NCBI GenBank assembly: GCA_037132075.1
Contig: JBAXPV010000005.1
Span: 77,064 to 141,063 of the forward strand
Source of the DNA: JBAXPV01 sp037132075
GTDB lineage: Bacteria; Bacteroidota; Bacteroidia; Bacteroidales; CAIXZF01
Direction of reading: 5' to 3'
DNA length: 64,000 bases
Part shown: positions 8,332 to 16,865 of the stretch, piece after piece
Layout of the letters: every line of letters begins with the position of its first letter
Numbering within the stretch: the first letter of the stretch is position 1
Made by a program: the position numbers and the translations under genes
The notes under the pieces: generated by a model
Told to the model about the DNA's origin: nothing
Seen by the model: only the letters and a program-made list of their open reading frames with translations
Database searches by the model: none

Positions 8332-10191
8332 TTAATCCTTAATAATCTGTTTTGTTGCGACAATGCCGTCTTTCGAGGCAATTTTAAGAAGATAGGTACC
8401 CCTGGCAAGGGCAGTACCTGAAAAGGTAAAGCGGCTTGTTCCAGCTTTAACTTTATCATAGAGTAGAAGCCTGACCAGGCGCCCCTGAATATCGTATAGT
8501 TCGAATTTCAGGACATCGCTTTTCTCCAGGGTGAACATGACTTCAAACTGCTCCAGGAATGGATTCGGGAAAGTGCTAACCTCTTGTTTTGCAGGTGTGA
8601 TAGTAGGTTGTCCCAGGTAAATCGAAGTTCCAAGTTGTGCGATCCACGTGGCATGCTGGTGGTTTAATCCGGATTTCCCGTACATCCCGTTAACCCAGAC
8701 TTCACCGTTGTTGTTGTATTTCCTTTGTGATCCTGAATAATCGCCCCAACGCTCTTCACCGGCGAGAACGTTGATAAAACCCTGTCCGTTCATCACCTTG
8801 ATTTTGGATGAATACTGACTCCCGGTCCAGGTCATCGCGGAAAAACCAGGGAAGGTTGTGGCTGAAGAATGTAAAAAGCTGATGAATGTCGTCGTGTCTC
8901 CAGGACCAACACCGGCATAGCTAAGATTTGGATATCCGAATTCCAGGATACTATCGGTAATCAGGTGGGCATGAATGACCGGAATGGAATCACTGAGGTT
9001 GGTGATGACCCCATGAATGATGGCAGCTTTTCCGGAAGTAGTATCAAGCGTATTCTGAACATATTGGATCATTCCATCCTCGTAAAAAGCGCCCAAAACC
9101 CTGGAATCATTGGTCGCCAGCTTCCCGGTAGTAGTAGGCTGGTTCGCACTCGGGGGCACAAAGTAATTAATATCGGATATCAAAGGTGTGACCGTAATGT
9201 TGAAATTCGGAGAACCTGCAGTATCCATCACATGAACCAGAAATACGGTATCATTTGTAGGTTGCAGATTTCTTTCAGAAAGGAAGTACATATCGGGACC
9301 ATAAAGCGTGCTTCCCCCTTTTACCGGGCAAAGATTCCGAAGTGGTTTTCCCTGGTAGTTGATGTTATGATTGAGCAGGAGATCCAGTGGCTGCCCGTTG
9401 TAACCCTTTGTTTTATTGATCTGCCAGATGACAGTCCTGTTGAATCCTGTCTGCCATGGCATGTTGTTGTACAGGTGATTCACAGTAAGAAAAAGCTCGT
9501 TGTTTGTGAGGGAGATCATCGGAAAGTCAGTCCATAAGGTATCATTCAGCGGGTTTCCAGGAATTGAATAAAGATTCCATGCACCGGAAGGGTCGCTGGT
9601 TTGGGAAAAGCCAACCAATATACTGCTGGTTGAGTCAGTATAACCGGCAAGGGTCAGGATAACAAACCTGTCGGCAATGGGATCATACATCACCTTGGGA
9701 TCATATTTACTCTGGACATTACCAAGGGCGCCAAAAAAACCGGCCAGGCTGGAAGTTCCCTGTGCGGTCCAGGTGTTTGCATTGAAGCGGAACACATTGG
9801 TATTCTGTACAGAGACAATACTGTAGTTGTTTGAGACCGCAATGTCATTATCATTGGGGGTTGAGTTTCCAAAGGGATTGCCCGCAAAATTATGAGCTAC
9901 ATAGGGAGGATTGACGAGAGTGACACTATCTGTAACAGAGGCTTGTCTGGGTTTTACCTCTTTTTTAGGGTACTTCTTTGCCAGTTCTTCCTTGATAGCC
10001 CTGAGTTTGGCAGCATCGCCACCGGGAACAGGCTGTTCAATGGTTTGGACCACGGGAGCCCAATCTTCCTGGAGTTGGCTCATCACGACAGTAGCACCGC
10101 GGGGAATCGTGAATTTTTTACTTTGCTGGGCAAAGAGGAAAGTGCTGCAGCTAAGGCACAATGACAGAAAAAGGAGGGCGATTTTTTTCAC
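8332..10191 (-). CDS. Secreted T9SS cargo protein, type A sorting domain
   Basis: A 619-residue protein with a signal peptide (LFLSLCLSCSTFLFAQQ) and a C-terminal type A sorting domain of about 75 residues: FPNPF, then FELYDIQGRLV, then ARGTYLLKI and a terminal TKQIIKD. The middle part has repeated short motifs such as PIADRFVILTL but no enzyme signature I recognise. It should be exported through Sec and then T9SS to the surface or medium. A promoter lies 20 bp upstream. Confidence 0.82.
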   Translation of the reverse strand: MKKIALLFLSLCLSCSTFLFAQQSKKFTIPRGATVVMSQLQEDWAPVVQTIEQPVPGGDAAKLRAIKEELAKKYPKKEVKPRQASVTDSVTLVNPPYVAHNFAGNPFGNSTPNDNDIAVSNNYSIVSVQNTNVFRFNANTWTAQGTSSLAGFFGALGNVQSKYDPKVMYDPIADRFVILTLAGYTDSTSSILVGFSQTSDPSGAWNLYSIPGNPLNDTLWTDFPMISLTNNELFLTVNHLYNNMPWQTGFNRTVIWQINKTKGYNGQPLDLLLNHNINYQGKPLRNLCPVKGGSTLYGPDMYFLSERNLQPTNDTVFLVHVMDTAGSPNFNITVTPLISDINYFVPPSANQPTTTGKLATNDSRVLGAFYEDGMIQYVQNTLDTTSGKAAIIHGVITNLSDSIPVIHAHLITDSILEFGYPNLSYAGVGPGDTTTFISFLHSSATTFPGFSAMTWTGSQYSSKIKVMNGQGFINVLAGEERWGDYSGSQRKYNNNGEVWVNGMYGKSGLNHQHATWIAQLGTSIYLGQPTITPAKQEVSTFPNPFLEQFEVMFTLEKSDVLKFELYDIQGRLVRLLLYDKVKAGTSRFTFSGTALARGTYLLKIASKDGIVATKQIIKD

Positions 10192-10210
10192 TTTTCAAGG
10201 TTTTATCGGA

Positions 10211-10218
10211 CAAAGTTA
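10211..10218 (-). promoter_or_regulatory. -7 promoter element TAACTTTG for the 8332-10191 gene
   Basis: On the minus strand TAACTTTG fits TAnnTTTG and lies 20 bp before the start codon; a TTTG on the same strand at 10236-10239 is a possible -33 element with somewhat short spacing. Confidence 0.5.
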
Positions 10219-10255
10219 ACAAAGATGTTTTCACGCAAAGAAAGACTAAGAAGAA

Positions 10256-10330
10256 TTCACGCAAAGGAAGACAAAGGATCTCCTAATCTTTGTCTTCCTT
10301 CGCGAAAAACTTTGTCTTCCTTTGCGTGAA
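10256..10330. repeat. Intergenic long inverted repeat (GCAAAGG family)
   Basis: Perfect 21-bp arms at 10256-10276 and 10310-10330, beginning TTCACGCAAAGG and ending CCTTTGCGTGAA, with additional partial copies inside and at 10230-10245. It sits between the end of the large oxidoreductase gene and the start of the T9SS gene, both minus strand. Confidence 0.75.
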
Positions 10331-10340
10331 ATAAATCTAT

Positions 10341-13300
10341 CTATCCCAGAAAAGCAGCCTCAAATTCCTCATCAAAGATCTTGTTCACCACGTCACAACC
10401 ATGATTGAACATGCGGTTTGTGTTATCCTTTTCGGTATAGGCAAATTCATGTTTCGACTTGATTTCAGTAGGTAACAGACCGAAGAACTCTGAACGGATA
10501 TCGTTGATGTCATTCAAGCCATTGGAGCCGAATTTCTTCAGTAAAGCTAGCAACTGCATCAGGTTATCCTGTGAAATCCTTACCGGCATCGTAGCGTCAA
10601 AATCCTGGATCATTTTCTGGGTATTGGTGAAGCTACCGCCCATTTCAGCAGGGAAGGCAGCTGGAAGAATCAGGTCAGCCATCTTTGCGGTCTCACTCAT
10701 GTAATAATCCTGTACCATCACGAAACCGGCTTTGTCGAGCCAGGCTTTTGCTTCAGCAGGATTCACGGCACATCCGATCGGATCTTCTCCAAAGATGAAG
10801 TAATTCTGGATTTTACCTTCTTTTACCAGCTCAAAACGACAGGACTCTAGCTTGGCCGGAATCTCATCAACTTTCCAGGCAGCTTTCATGCGGTTCACAA
10901 AACCTTCGTCACTGAAGCATTGTTGTCCGATACCATATTTTGAGGCGATCCCCATGTCTTCCAGTCCCTGTGAGTTGTTTTTCTCTTTCAAAGTCACGAG
11001 TCCATTGGAGGTCTTTCCGAGTTTGCCTGTAATCATGGCGAGGTTGCGGATCTCCCTGCAGGTATTCGAACCCAGTTCCTTCTCGCTGTAGAAAAGGATG
11101 GCATTCATCTCTTCATTATACCTGATCGCAAAGGCTTCCAGTTGTTCTTTGCTGATGCCTGATTTCTGGACCAGTTGTGAATAATCCTCTTTCAGTAAGG
11201 ATTGTTTGTATGCATCATAGCCTTCACAGTTGTCATTGATAAAGAGCTGATTTTGATGGGTATTAGAAACCAGGAAATGATTGACTGCCTTTACAAAAGC
11301 ATAGTAATCCTTTACTGTAAGCGTCTCATTGACTTTGAATTGCAAATTGGTATCCGGATGCGCTGTCACCAATTCAACAGGCGTTCCGCTGAGGTAATGG
11401 TAATTATGGATCAGCATCCCGGCGATGGCATTGTCTTTATGGATTTCGCTTCCAAGCAGGAACAACCTGCTGGCACCGCGAACCTCATCAAAAGGTACAT
11501 TGGCCTCCACAGCACCATTGTATTTCCCGCGTCCCATGTAATGGAAACTACCGATATTGTTGGTCTTTGCGCCTACCCTGGCGAGTTTCTGGATGAGGTA
11601 AAGCTCTTCATTGGTGAGCCTTGCCCCGGCAAAGAATGCATTTTCGTCAGCTGCCACGGCATTAATGCCTTCATAGATCACCTCATAGGCTTTGGCGAAG
11701 CTGATTTCATGGAATTCTCCATTGACTTTCAGCATCGGGTGGGTGATGCGACCACAATCATTGTAGTATTTATAACCGAATTTCGGGTAACGACAAAGGC
11801 TCTTCAGTTTGTTCACTTGTCCTTCGGCACCCGTGACTTTCATCACATAACCATTTTTATGGTTCAGGGTGATCTTACAACCGATACTACAGAAGTTACA
11901 AATCGTCTCAGCTTCAGCAAGTTTCACCGGACCGGGTTTGAAGAAGAAATTCTCTGTGATGGCACCGGTAGGACAGGTAGAGACGCACATACCACATGAC
12001 TCGCAATAAGAATCCTGAAGTGCATCCCCCATGGCAGGAGCTACGTAGGTATCAAAGCCACGGTTGACAAGTCCCAGCGCATTGGCACCTACTACTTCCT
12101 TACAAATCCGGACACAACGTGAACATAAAATACATTTGTTGCTGTCGATTTCGATATAGGGATGCCTGAAATCAACTCCATATTCTTTAAACTCACCACC
12201 GAGTCGTTTTTGCTCTGCCTTGTATTCGGTACCGTATTTTTTGAGGTCACAGACATAATATTCGATACAGCCACATTCGAGGCAGCGCTGGGTCTCGTTG
12301 TAGGCAACTTCCTCATTATCATAACCCAATTCGACTTCATGAAAATTATAGCGTTCTTTGGGATCAAGCGTTGGCATCTCTTCCCGGGCCTGGGAATTAT
12401 AATGTCCTTTATAATCAGGAATCTGTTGTTCCTTGAAATGATCTTTCTTGCTGATGAACTCAAATCCAGGGCCTTCCAAAGGCAAGCCGCTAAGATACTG
12501 GTGACAGCTCCTCGAAGCAACGCGTGCCTGGCCAACAGCCTGGATCAGCGTGGCAGGACCGCTTACAGCATCACCGGCCGCAAATACATTTTTGATACCG
12601 GTTTGTAAGGTATTTTTGTCGGCATCGATGTCACCCCAACGGGTGGCTTTCAGTTCGCCTTCGAGACCGCTGCCATTGATATCATCAACAAAATCGATCT
12701 GGGTCTTTTGACCGATAGCGGCCAAAACAATATCGATCTCGATATCAAATTCAGAGCCTTCAACAGGCATTGGCCTGCGACGACCGGAAGCATCGGGTTC
12801 CCCGAGTTCCATGCGAATACAGGTCACGCTCTTAACAGCGCCATTCTCGTCTTTATTGATCTTAGTGGGATTTGTCAGCAGGAGATATTCAACGCCTTCG
12901 AGTTTTGACTCGTGAATCTCGATGGGATTCGCCGGCATCTCGTTTTCGGTACGGCGATAGATGATATACACCTTGTCTGCTCCACAACGAATAGAAGTAC
13001 GGCAGCAGTCCATAGCGGTATTTCCACCACCCACGACAGCTACTTTCTTGCCCTTGAAATCCATTGGTGTCCCATTTAACTCCATCTCTTTCAGGAAGTC
13101 GACACCTGAAAATACGTTGATGGCATCATCGCCTTCGGACCCTGTCAGGGTCCCTTTTTGAGAGCCTATTGCCAGGATACACGCATCATATTGGGCTTTC
13201 AGGTCTTTATACCTGATGTTATCTCCCAATCGCTTGTTATAGTAAATGTTGACACCCATCTCAGCGATGTTGTCCACTTCTTTTTGCAGGAGATCATTAG

Positions 13301-14030
13301 GCAGGCGGTATTCAGGAATGCCATAACGGAGCCATCCACCGGGAGCAGGAGCTGCTTCGTAGATATCCACGGCATGACCTTGCTTCCTGAGGAAGAAAGC
13401 AGCACTCAGTCCGCCGGGACCAGCACCGATCACACATACTTTCTTACCGGAATCTGGTTTGACGTGAGGACGCCATTTGTCGATGGAGTCGAGGTCGCGG
13501 TCAGCAGCAAAACGTTTGAGGTAGTCGATACCCACTGCATGACCTTCGTCGAGCAGGTTACGGCGGCAAGCCACTTCGCAGGGACGAACGCAGACGCGGC
13601 CACAGATGGCAGGCAGCGGGTTGGTCTCTTTGATCAGCTCGACAGCCTCATGGTACATTCCTTTTTCGATAAAGGAGATATAACCCTGGACGTCGATACC
13701 TGCAGGACAGGTTTCCTTACAGGGAGCCACACAATCGGCATAGTGGTTGCTGAGCAGCAGGTCCAGCGCGGTTTTGCGTGATTTCCGTATGCGGTCATTG
13801 TCGGTGTTTACTTTCATGCCTTCCGACAGCTTGGTGGAGCAGGATGGCTGTAAGCCACGCATGCCTTCCACTTCAACCACGCAGATATAGCAGGAGGTAT
13901 AAGGCTCGAGACGCGGGTCGTGACAGAGCGTGGGAATCTCTATGCCATGACGTTTAGCGAGGTCATGGATGGTTTCATTGGCGAGGCCTTTGATATTTTT
14001 TCCGTTGAGGACGATATTGAGTTCGTTCAT
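10341..14030 (-). CDS. Large subunit of Stn-type transhydrogenase: 2Fe-2S + GltD-like NAD(P)H/FAD + ferredoxin + NuoG/Mo-like domains
   Basis: A 1229-residue modular protein. The start is ATG 14030; an in-frame TTG six bases upstream is less likely. Domains in order: 2Fe-2S ferredoxin (Cys36, 47, 50, 64), GltD-type N-terminal FeS region (CVAPCKETCPAG, CGRVCVRPCEVAC), FAD fold with IGAGPGGLS near residue 200, NAD(P) fold with VVGGGNTAMD near 333, two 4Fe-4S sets (CILCSRCVRIC near 633 and CESCGMCVSTCP near 680), then CNFCSIGC and a molybdopterin-oxidoreductase-like tail from about 760. The tail lacks the Cys/Sec expected in formate dehydrogenase, so it is probably not a Mo catalyst. With the NuoE- and NuoF-like genes upstream on the same strand, the set matches the architecture described for Stn transhydrogenases, which couple NADH, NADPH and ferredoxin. 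Confidence 0.8.
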   Translation of the reverse strand: MNELNIVLNGKNIKGLANETIHDLAKRHGIEIPTLCHDPRLEPYTSCYICVVEVEGMRGLQPSCSTKLSEGMKVNTDNDRIRKSRKTALDLLLSNHYADCVAPCKETCPAGIDVQGYISFIEKGMYHEAVELIKETNPLPAICGRVCVRPCEVACRRNLLDEGHAVGIDYLKRFAADRDLDSIDKWRPHVKPDSGKKVCVIGAGPGGLSAAFFLRKQGHAVDIYEAAPAPGGWLRYGIPEYRLPNDLLQKEVDNIAEMGVNIYYNKRLGDNIRYKDLKAQYDACILAIGSQKGTLTGSEGDDAINVFSGVDFLKEMELNGTPMDFKGKKVAVVGGGNTAMDCCRTSIRCGADKVYIIYRRTENEMPANPIEIHESKLEGVEYLLLTNPTKINKDENGAVKSVTCIRMELGEPDASGRRRPMPVEGSEFDIEIDIVLAAIGQKTQIDFVDDINGSGLEGELKATRWGDIDADKNTLQTGIKNVFAAGDAVSGPATLIQAVGQARVASRSCHQYLSGLPLEGPGFEFISKKDHFKEQQIPDYKGHYNSQAREEMPTLDPKERYNFHEVELGYDNEEVAYNETQRCLECGCIEYYVCDLKKYGTEYKAEQKRLGGEFKEYGVDFRHPYIEIDSNKCILCSRCVRICKEVVGANALGLVNRGFDTYVAPAMGDALQDSYCESCGMCVSTCPTGAITENFFFKPGPVKLAEAETICNFCSIGCKITLNHKNGYVMKVTGAEGQVNKLKSLCRYPKFGYKYYNDCGRITHPMLKVNGEFHEISFAKAYEVIYEGINAVAADENAFFAGARLTNEELYLIQKLARVGAKTNNIGSFHYMGRGKYNGAVEANVPFDEVRGASRLFLLGSEIHKDNAIAGMLIHNYHYLSGTPVELVTAHPDTNLQFKVNETLTVKDYYAFVKAVNHFLVSNTHQNQLFINDNCEGYDAYKQSLLKEDYSQLVQKSGISKEQLEAFAIRYNEEMNAILFYSEKELGSNTCREIRNLAMITGKLGKTSNGLVTLKEKNNSQGLEDMGIASKYGIGQQCFSDEGFVNRMKAAWKVDEIPAKLESCRFELVKEGKIQNYFIFGEDPIGCAVNPAEAKAWLDKAGFVMVQDYYMSETAKMADLILPAAFPAEMGGSFTNTQKMIQDFDATMPVRISQDNLMQLLALLKKFGSNGLNDINDIRSEFFGLLPTEIKSKHEFAYTEKDNTNRMFNHGCDVVNKIFDEEFEAAFLG

Positions 14031-14056
14031 AGTCAATGTAGTTTGCCCCCTCCCTG

Positions 14057-14162
14057 CCCTCCCCCACTTGGGGGAGGGTTGGAGCGTCGGGACTATTTAT
14101 TTATTTTCTTCGAGTCATTTGTTTTTTCGTTGTAAACTACTCCCTCCCCAATTTGGGGAGGG
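14057..14162. repeat. Pair of GC-rich hairpins between operon genes
   Basis: Two palindromes, CCCTCCCCC/GGGGGAGGG (14057-14078, loop ACTT) and CCCTCCCC/GGGGAGGG (14142-14162, loop AATTT), face each other with flanking CCCTGCC/GGCAGGG words, so the whole spacer can also fold as one larger hairpin. It fills the 146-bp gap between the NuoF-like and large-subunit genes and could attenuate or stabilise the operon transcript. A related sequence is at 62225-62250. Confidence 0.65.
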
Positions 14163-14176
14163 CAGGGGTAGGGTAA

Positions 14177-16045
14177 TTAATGCACCGATATTGCGTCAAA
14201 TTTACACCTCGTATAGCAATCCCCGCAACGGATACAGTCATCCTGGCGGATTGAATGTACTTTTTTGCGTTCACCGTCGATGGCTGAAACGGGGCAGTTC
14301 TTTGCACAGACCATACATCCCGTGCATGCGTCAGCAATCACCTCATAAACAAGGAGTTTCTTACAGACTTTCGCAGGACATTTCTTGTTGTTGATATGCG
14401 CCTCATATTCATCACGGAAGTATTTCAGTGTCGTCAAAACCGGGTTTGGAGCGGTTTGTCCAAGTCCGCAAAGACTGTTATCCTTGATCTGGACACTCAG
14501 CTCTTCCAGCATAGCGATGTCGCCATCCCGTCCTTCACCTTCGCTGATACGGGTTAGGATCTCGAGCATTCGTTTTGTGCCGATCCGGCAGAAAGTACAT
14601 TTGCCGCAACTCTCCTTTTGGGTGAAGTCGAGGAAGAACTTAGCCACATCGATCATACAGGTAGTCTCGTCCATGACGACCATCCCGCCGGAGCCCATGA
14701 TGGCGCCCGTTGCGTTGACACTGTCATAGTCGACGATGGTATCGGCAAGGTATTCAGGGATACAACCTCCTGAAGGGCCGCCCAGCTGAACAGCTTTGAA
14801 TTTCTTGTCATTCTGGATGCCGCCACCCAGCTTGAAAATGATGTCGCGAATGGTCACACCCATCGGGACTTCAACAAGCCCTGAGCGTTTGATTTTACCG
14901 GCAAGTGCGAACACCTTGGTGCCCTTGCTTTTCTCGGTACCATAGGCAGCGTAAGCCGCGGCACCATGGGTGATGATCCAGGGGATATTCGCAAAAGTCT
15001 CTACATTGTTGATGTTGGTAGGCTTGCGCCATAGTCCAGAGGCCGCAGGGAAAGGAGGACGTTTCCTTGGCATTCCGCGTTCGCCTTCTACTGAAGCGAT
15101 CAGGGCAGTCTCTTCCCCGCAAACGAAAGCACCGGCACCTTCTTTGATATAGATATCGAAGTCAAAGCCTTCAATACCGCAGATATTCTTCCCAAGGAAG
15201 CCATATTTCCGTGCCTGCTCAAGGGCTATGTTCAGACGAACGATAGCAAGCGGGTATTCAGCGCGGCAATAGATCACACCTTCCGTTGCTTCGATGGCAT
15301 AGGCGCCAACGATCATGCCTTCGATCACGGCATGCGGGTCGCCTTCCAGTACGGAACGATCCATGAATGCACCCGGGTCACCCTCATCGGCATTACAGAT
15401 GATATATTTCGAAGATGATTTGTTGTTGTTGGCAAACTTCCATTTTAGTCCGGTTGGGAATCCTCCGCCACCACGACCTCTGAGCCCGCTTTCAAGTATT
15501 GTTTGGATTACCTGTTCCCTCGAAATTGGCGACTGGGCGACTGGGCGACTGGGCGACTGGGCGACCGGGCGACTGGGCGATCCGTTCATTTCGCCTTGTC
15601 GCCAAGTCGCCACGTCGCCAAGTCCGCCGGAAATAAGCTGAATTGCCTGATAACCACCCCGGCTGATATACTCATCAATATCCTCCGGGTCCATGAAACC
15701 ACAGTTGCGTAAGGCTATTTTAACTTGTTGTTCTTTGAAGTCATTGTCGGATGCATCGAAAAGATCAGTCTGAACAACCCATTCACGAACCGGGCTGTGC
15801 TGGCTGATGTGTTTTTCGATGACTTCAATAGCCCGTTCCTCATCGATATTACCATAGAGGTACACTCCGGTGTCATCGGTGATCTCCACCAGGGGTTCCC
15901 GGTAGCACATACCGACGCAGGAAGTCTTTTTCAGGGTGAAGTCGAGCTTATCCGCTTCTTTCATCGCGGCGATCTTCTGGTAGGTTTTGTTGGCTCCGGC
16001 TGCGATACCGCAACTCCCGAGTCCAACGCTTACGACAGTATTCAT
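14177..16045 (-). CDS. NuoF/HydB-like NADH-oxidising subunit (Stn-type complex) with an octamer-repeat insertion
   Basis: A 622-residue protein. Residues 1-100 are a thioredoxin-like 2Fe-2S domain (SCGIAAG and CVGMCYREP); from about 187 is the FMN/NADH core (GRGGGGFPTG, CNADEGDPGAFMDRS, EGAGAFVCGEETAL); a 4Fe-4S binding site CGKCTFCRIG is near 483; two C-terminal ferredoxin sets are CTGCMVCAKNCP and CIRCGDCYTRC. It oxidises or reduces NAD(H). Residues about 139-173, including SPSRPVAQ repeated, do not belong to the family: they are translated from an 8-bp tandem array and lie in the linker just before the FMN core, so the enzyme may tolerate them. It is 7 bp downstream of the NuoE-like gene. 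Confidence 0.85.
   Translation of the reverse strand: MNTVVSVGLGSCGIAAGANKTYQKIAAMKEADKLDFTLKKTSCVGMCYREPLVEITDDTGVYLYGNIDEERAIEVIEKHISQHSPVREWVVQTDLFDASDNDFKEQQVKIALRNCGFMDPEDIDEYISRGGYQAIQLISGGLGDVATWRQGEMNGSPSRPVAQSPSRPVAQSPISREQVIQTILESGLRGRGGGGFPTGLKWKFANNNKSSSKYIICNADEGDPGAFMDRSVLEGDPHAVIEGMIVGAYAIEATEGVIYCRAEYPLAIVRLNIALEQARKYGFLGKNICGIEGFDFDIYIKEGAGAFVCGEETALIASVEGERGMPRKRPPFPAASGLWRKPTNINNVETFANIPWIITHGAAAYAAYGTEKSKGTKVFALAGKIKRSGLVEVPMGVTIRDIIFKLGGGIQNDKKFKAVQLGGPSGGCIPEYLADTIVDYDSVNATGAIMGSGGMVVMDETTCMIDVAKFFLDFTQKESCGKCTFCRIGTKRMLEILTRISEGEGRDGDIAMLEELSVQIKDNSLCGLGQTAPNPVLTTLKYFRDEYEAHINNKKCPAKVCKKLLVYEVIADACTGCMVCAKNCPVSAIDGERKKVHSIRQDDCIRCGDCYTRCKFDAISVH
15528..15628. repeat. 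Octamer tandem array inside the NuoF-like gene
   Basis: Seven units of GGCGACTG (with variants ending CG and TCC) cover 15528-15583; after a short gap, four to five units of the reverse complement type (AAGTCGCC, ACGTCGCC) cover 15591-15628. The two halves are inverted relative to one another. Three octamers equal eight codons, which yields the repeated SPSRPVAQ peptide in the encoded protein. Confidence 0.9.
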
Positions 16046-16052
16046 AGTAGGT

Positions 16053-16571
16053 TTAGTTATTTTCCTGTAAACGGATATTCTTGATAATTTTCACGCAGGA
16101 TCCACCGGACAGCTTACCGTAGGTCTCCCCTTTCACCATCATCACCGGAGCCAGTGAGCAACAGCCCAGGCAGGCTACGGATTCCAGGGTGAAGAGGTTG
16201 TCGTCAGTAGTGCCACCATCGAGAACGCCCAGGGATTCCTTCAGAGAGTCAGTGATGGAGTTGGCATTTTGCACATGACAGGCAGTGCCATGACAAACTT
16301 TGATGACATATTTCCCGACAGGGTTAAGCCGGAACTGAGCGTAAAAGGTTGCCACGCCATACATCTCACTCAGTTTAATGCCAGTCTCGGCAGCGATCTT
16401 TTCGAATGCTTCCCTTGGCACATAACCAAAGAGTTCCTGGGTTCCCTGCAAGAGCGGGATGAGGTTACCTTTTCTGTTTTTATATTTGTGGATGAGGTAA
16501 TCAAGCTGGCTAAGATCCGGTGTGGGGAGGACAGCATTTTCTTCTTTTAGATAGACACGTTTGACACGCAT
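16053..16571 (-). CDS. NuoE/HydC-like 2Fe-2S subunit (Stn-type complex)
   Basis: A 172-residue thioredoxin-fold 2Fe-2S protein of normal NuoE length. The four ligands appear as CHGTAC and CLGCCSLAP. An upstream in-frame ATG at 16616 exists, but the promoter -7 box at 16598-16605 would put transcription start downstream of it, so ATG 16571 is chosen; both this gene and the next start after a CCTACT-like leader. As first gene of the minus-strand operon it partners the NuoF-like subunit in passing electrons from NADH to the FeS chain. Confidence 0.88.
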   Translation of the reverse strand: MRVKRVYLKEENAVLPTPDLSQLDYLIHKYKNRKGNLIPLLQGTQELFGYVPREAFEKIAAETGIKLSEMYGVATFYAQFRLNPVGKYVIKVCHGTACHVQNANSITDSLKESLGVLDGGTTDDNLFTLESVACLGCCSLAPVMMVKGETYGKLSGGSCVKIIKNIRLQENN

Positions 16572-16597
16572 AGTAGTAGGTTTATTTTTTAGCTGTA

Positions 16598-16605
16598 CAA
16601 AGGTA
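16598..16605 (-). promoter_or_regulatory. -7 promoter element of the Stn-like operon
   Basis: TACCTTTG on the minus strand, 27 bp before the chosen start codon. No clear TTG is visible at the -33 position. Confidence 0.55.
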
Positions 16606-16675
16606 GAAGATACCATTATATAGGAATGGCGGGCTTGTTAATTTGGAAACAGTCTAACTTAGTGAAAAACGAAGA

Positions 16676-16783
16676 TTCACCGCGGAGGCGCTAAGGCGCA
16701 GAGTTTCGCAGAATATGATCGTTTTAATAATAATGAAGAATATTACTCTGCGAAACTCTGTGCCTCTGCGTCTCCGCGGTGAA
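16676..16783. repeat. Intergenic long inverted repeat (CCGCGGAG family)
   Basis: Arms of about 37 bp at 16676-16712 and 16747-16783, with a few mismatches, beginning TTCACCGCGGAGGCG and ending CTCCGCGGTGAA. It fills most of the 16617-16865 divergent spacer between the Stn-like operon and creD. Confidence 0.75.
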
Positions 16784-16865
16784 AACATAAAATTAAATTT
16801 TCAAGACGTACCTCGAAGCCATTGTAATAAACCCTCCACAGATTCGTTATTAACAAAAACATCAT

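Noticed and set aside
8965..9537. Plus-strand ORF of 190 codons
   Set aside because: Antisense to the T9SS cargo gene at 8332-10191; no protein-like features.
11202..11999. Plus-strand ORF of 265 codons antisense to the large Stn-like subunit
   Set aside because: It lies wholly inside a well-supported gene on the other strand, has no recognisable domain or signal, and shadows the reverse codons.
13158..13781. Plus-strand ORF of 207 codons
   Set aside because: Antisense shadow of the FAD/NAD(P) region of the large Stn-like subunit.
10341..14030. Formate dehydrogenase alpha subunit
   Set aside because: The molybdopterin-like tail lacks the Cys/Sec-His active-site motif, and the GltD-like NAD(P)H module points to a transhydrogenase-type role.
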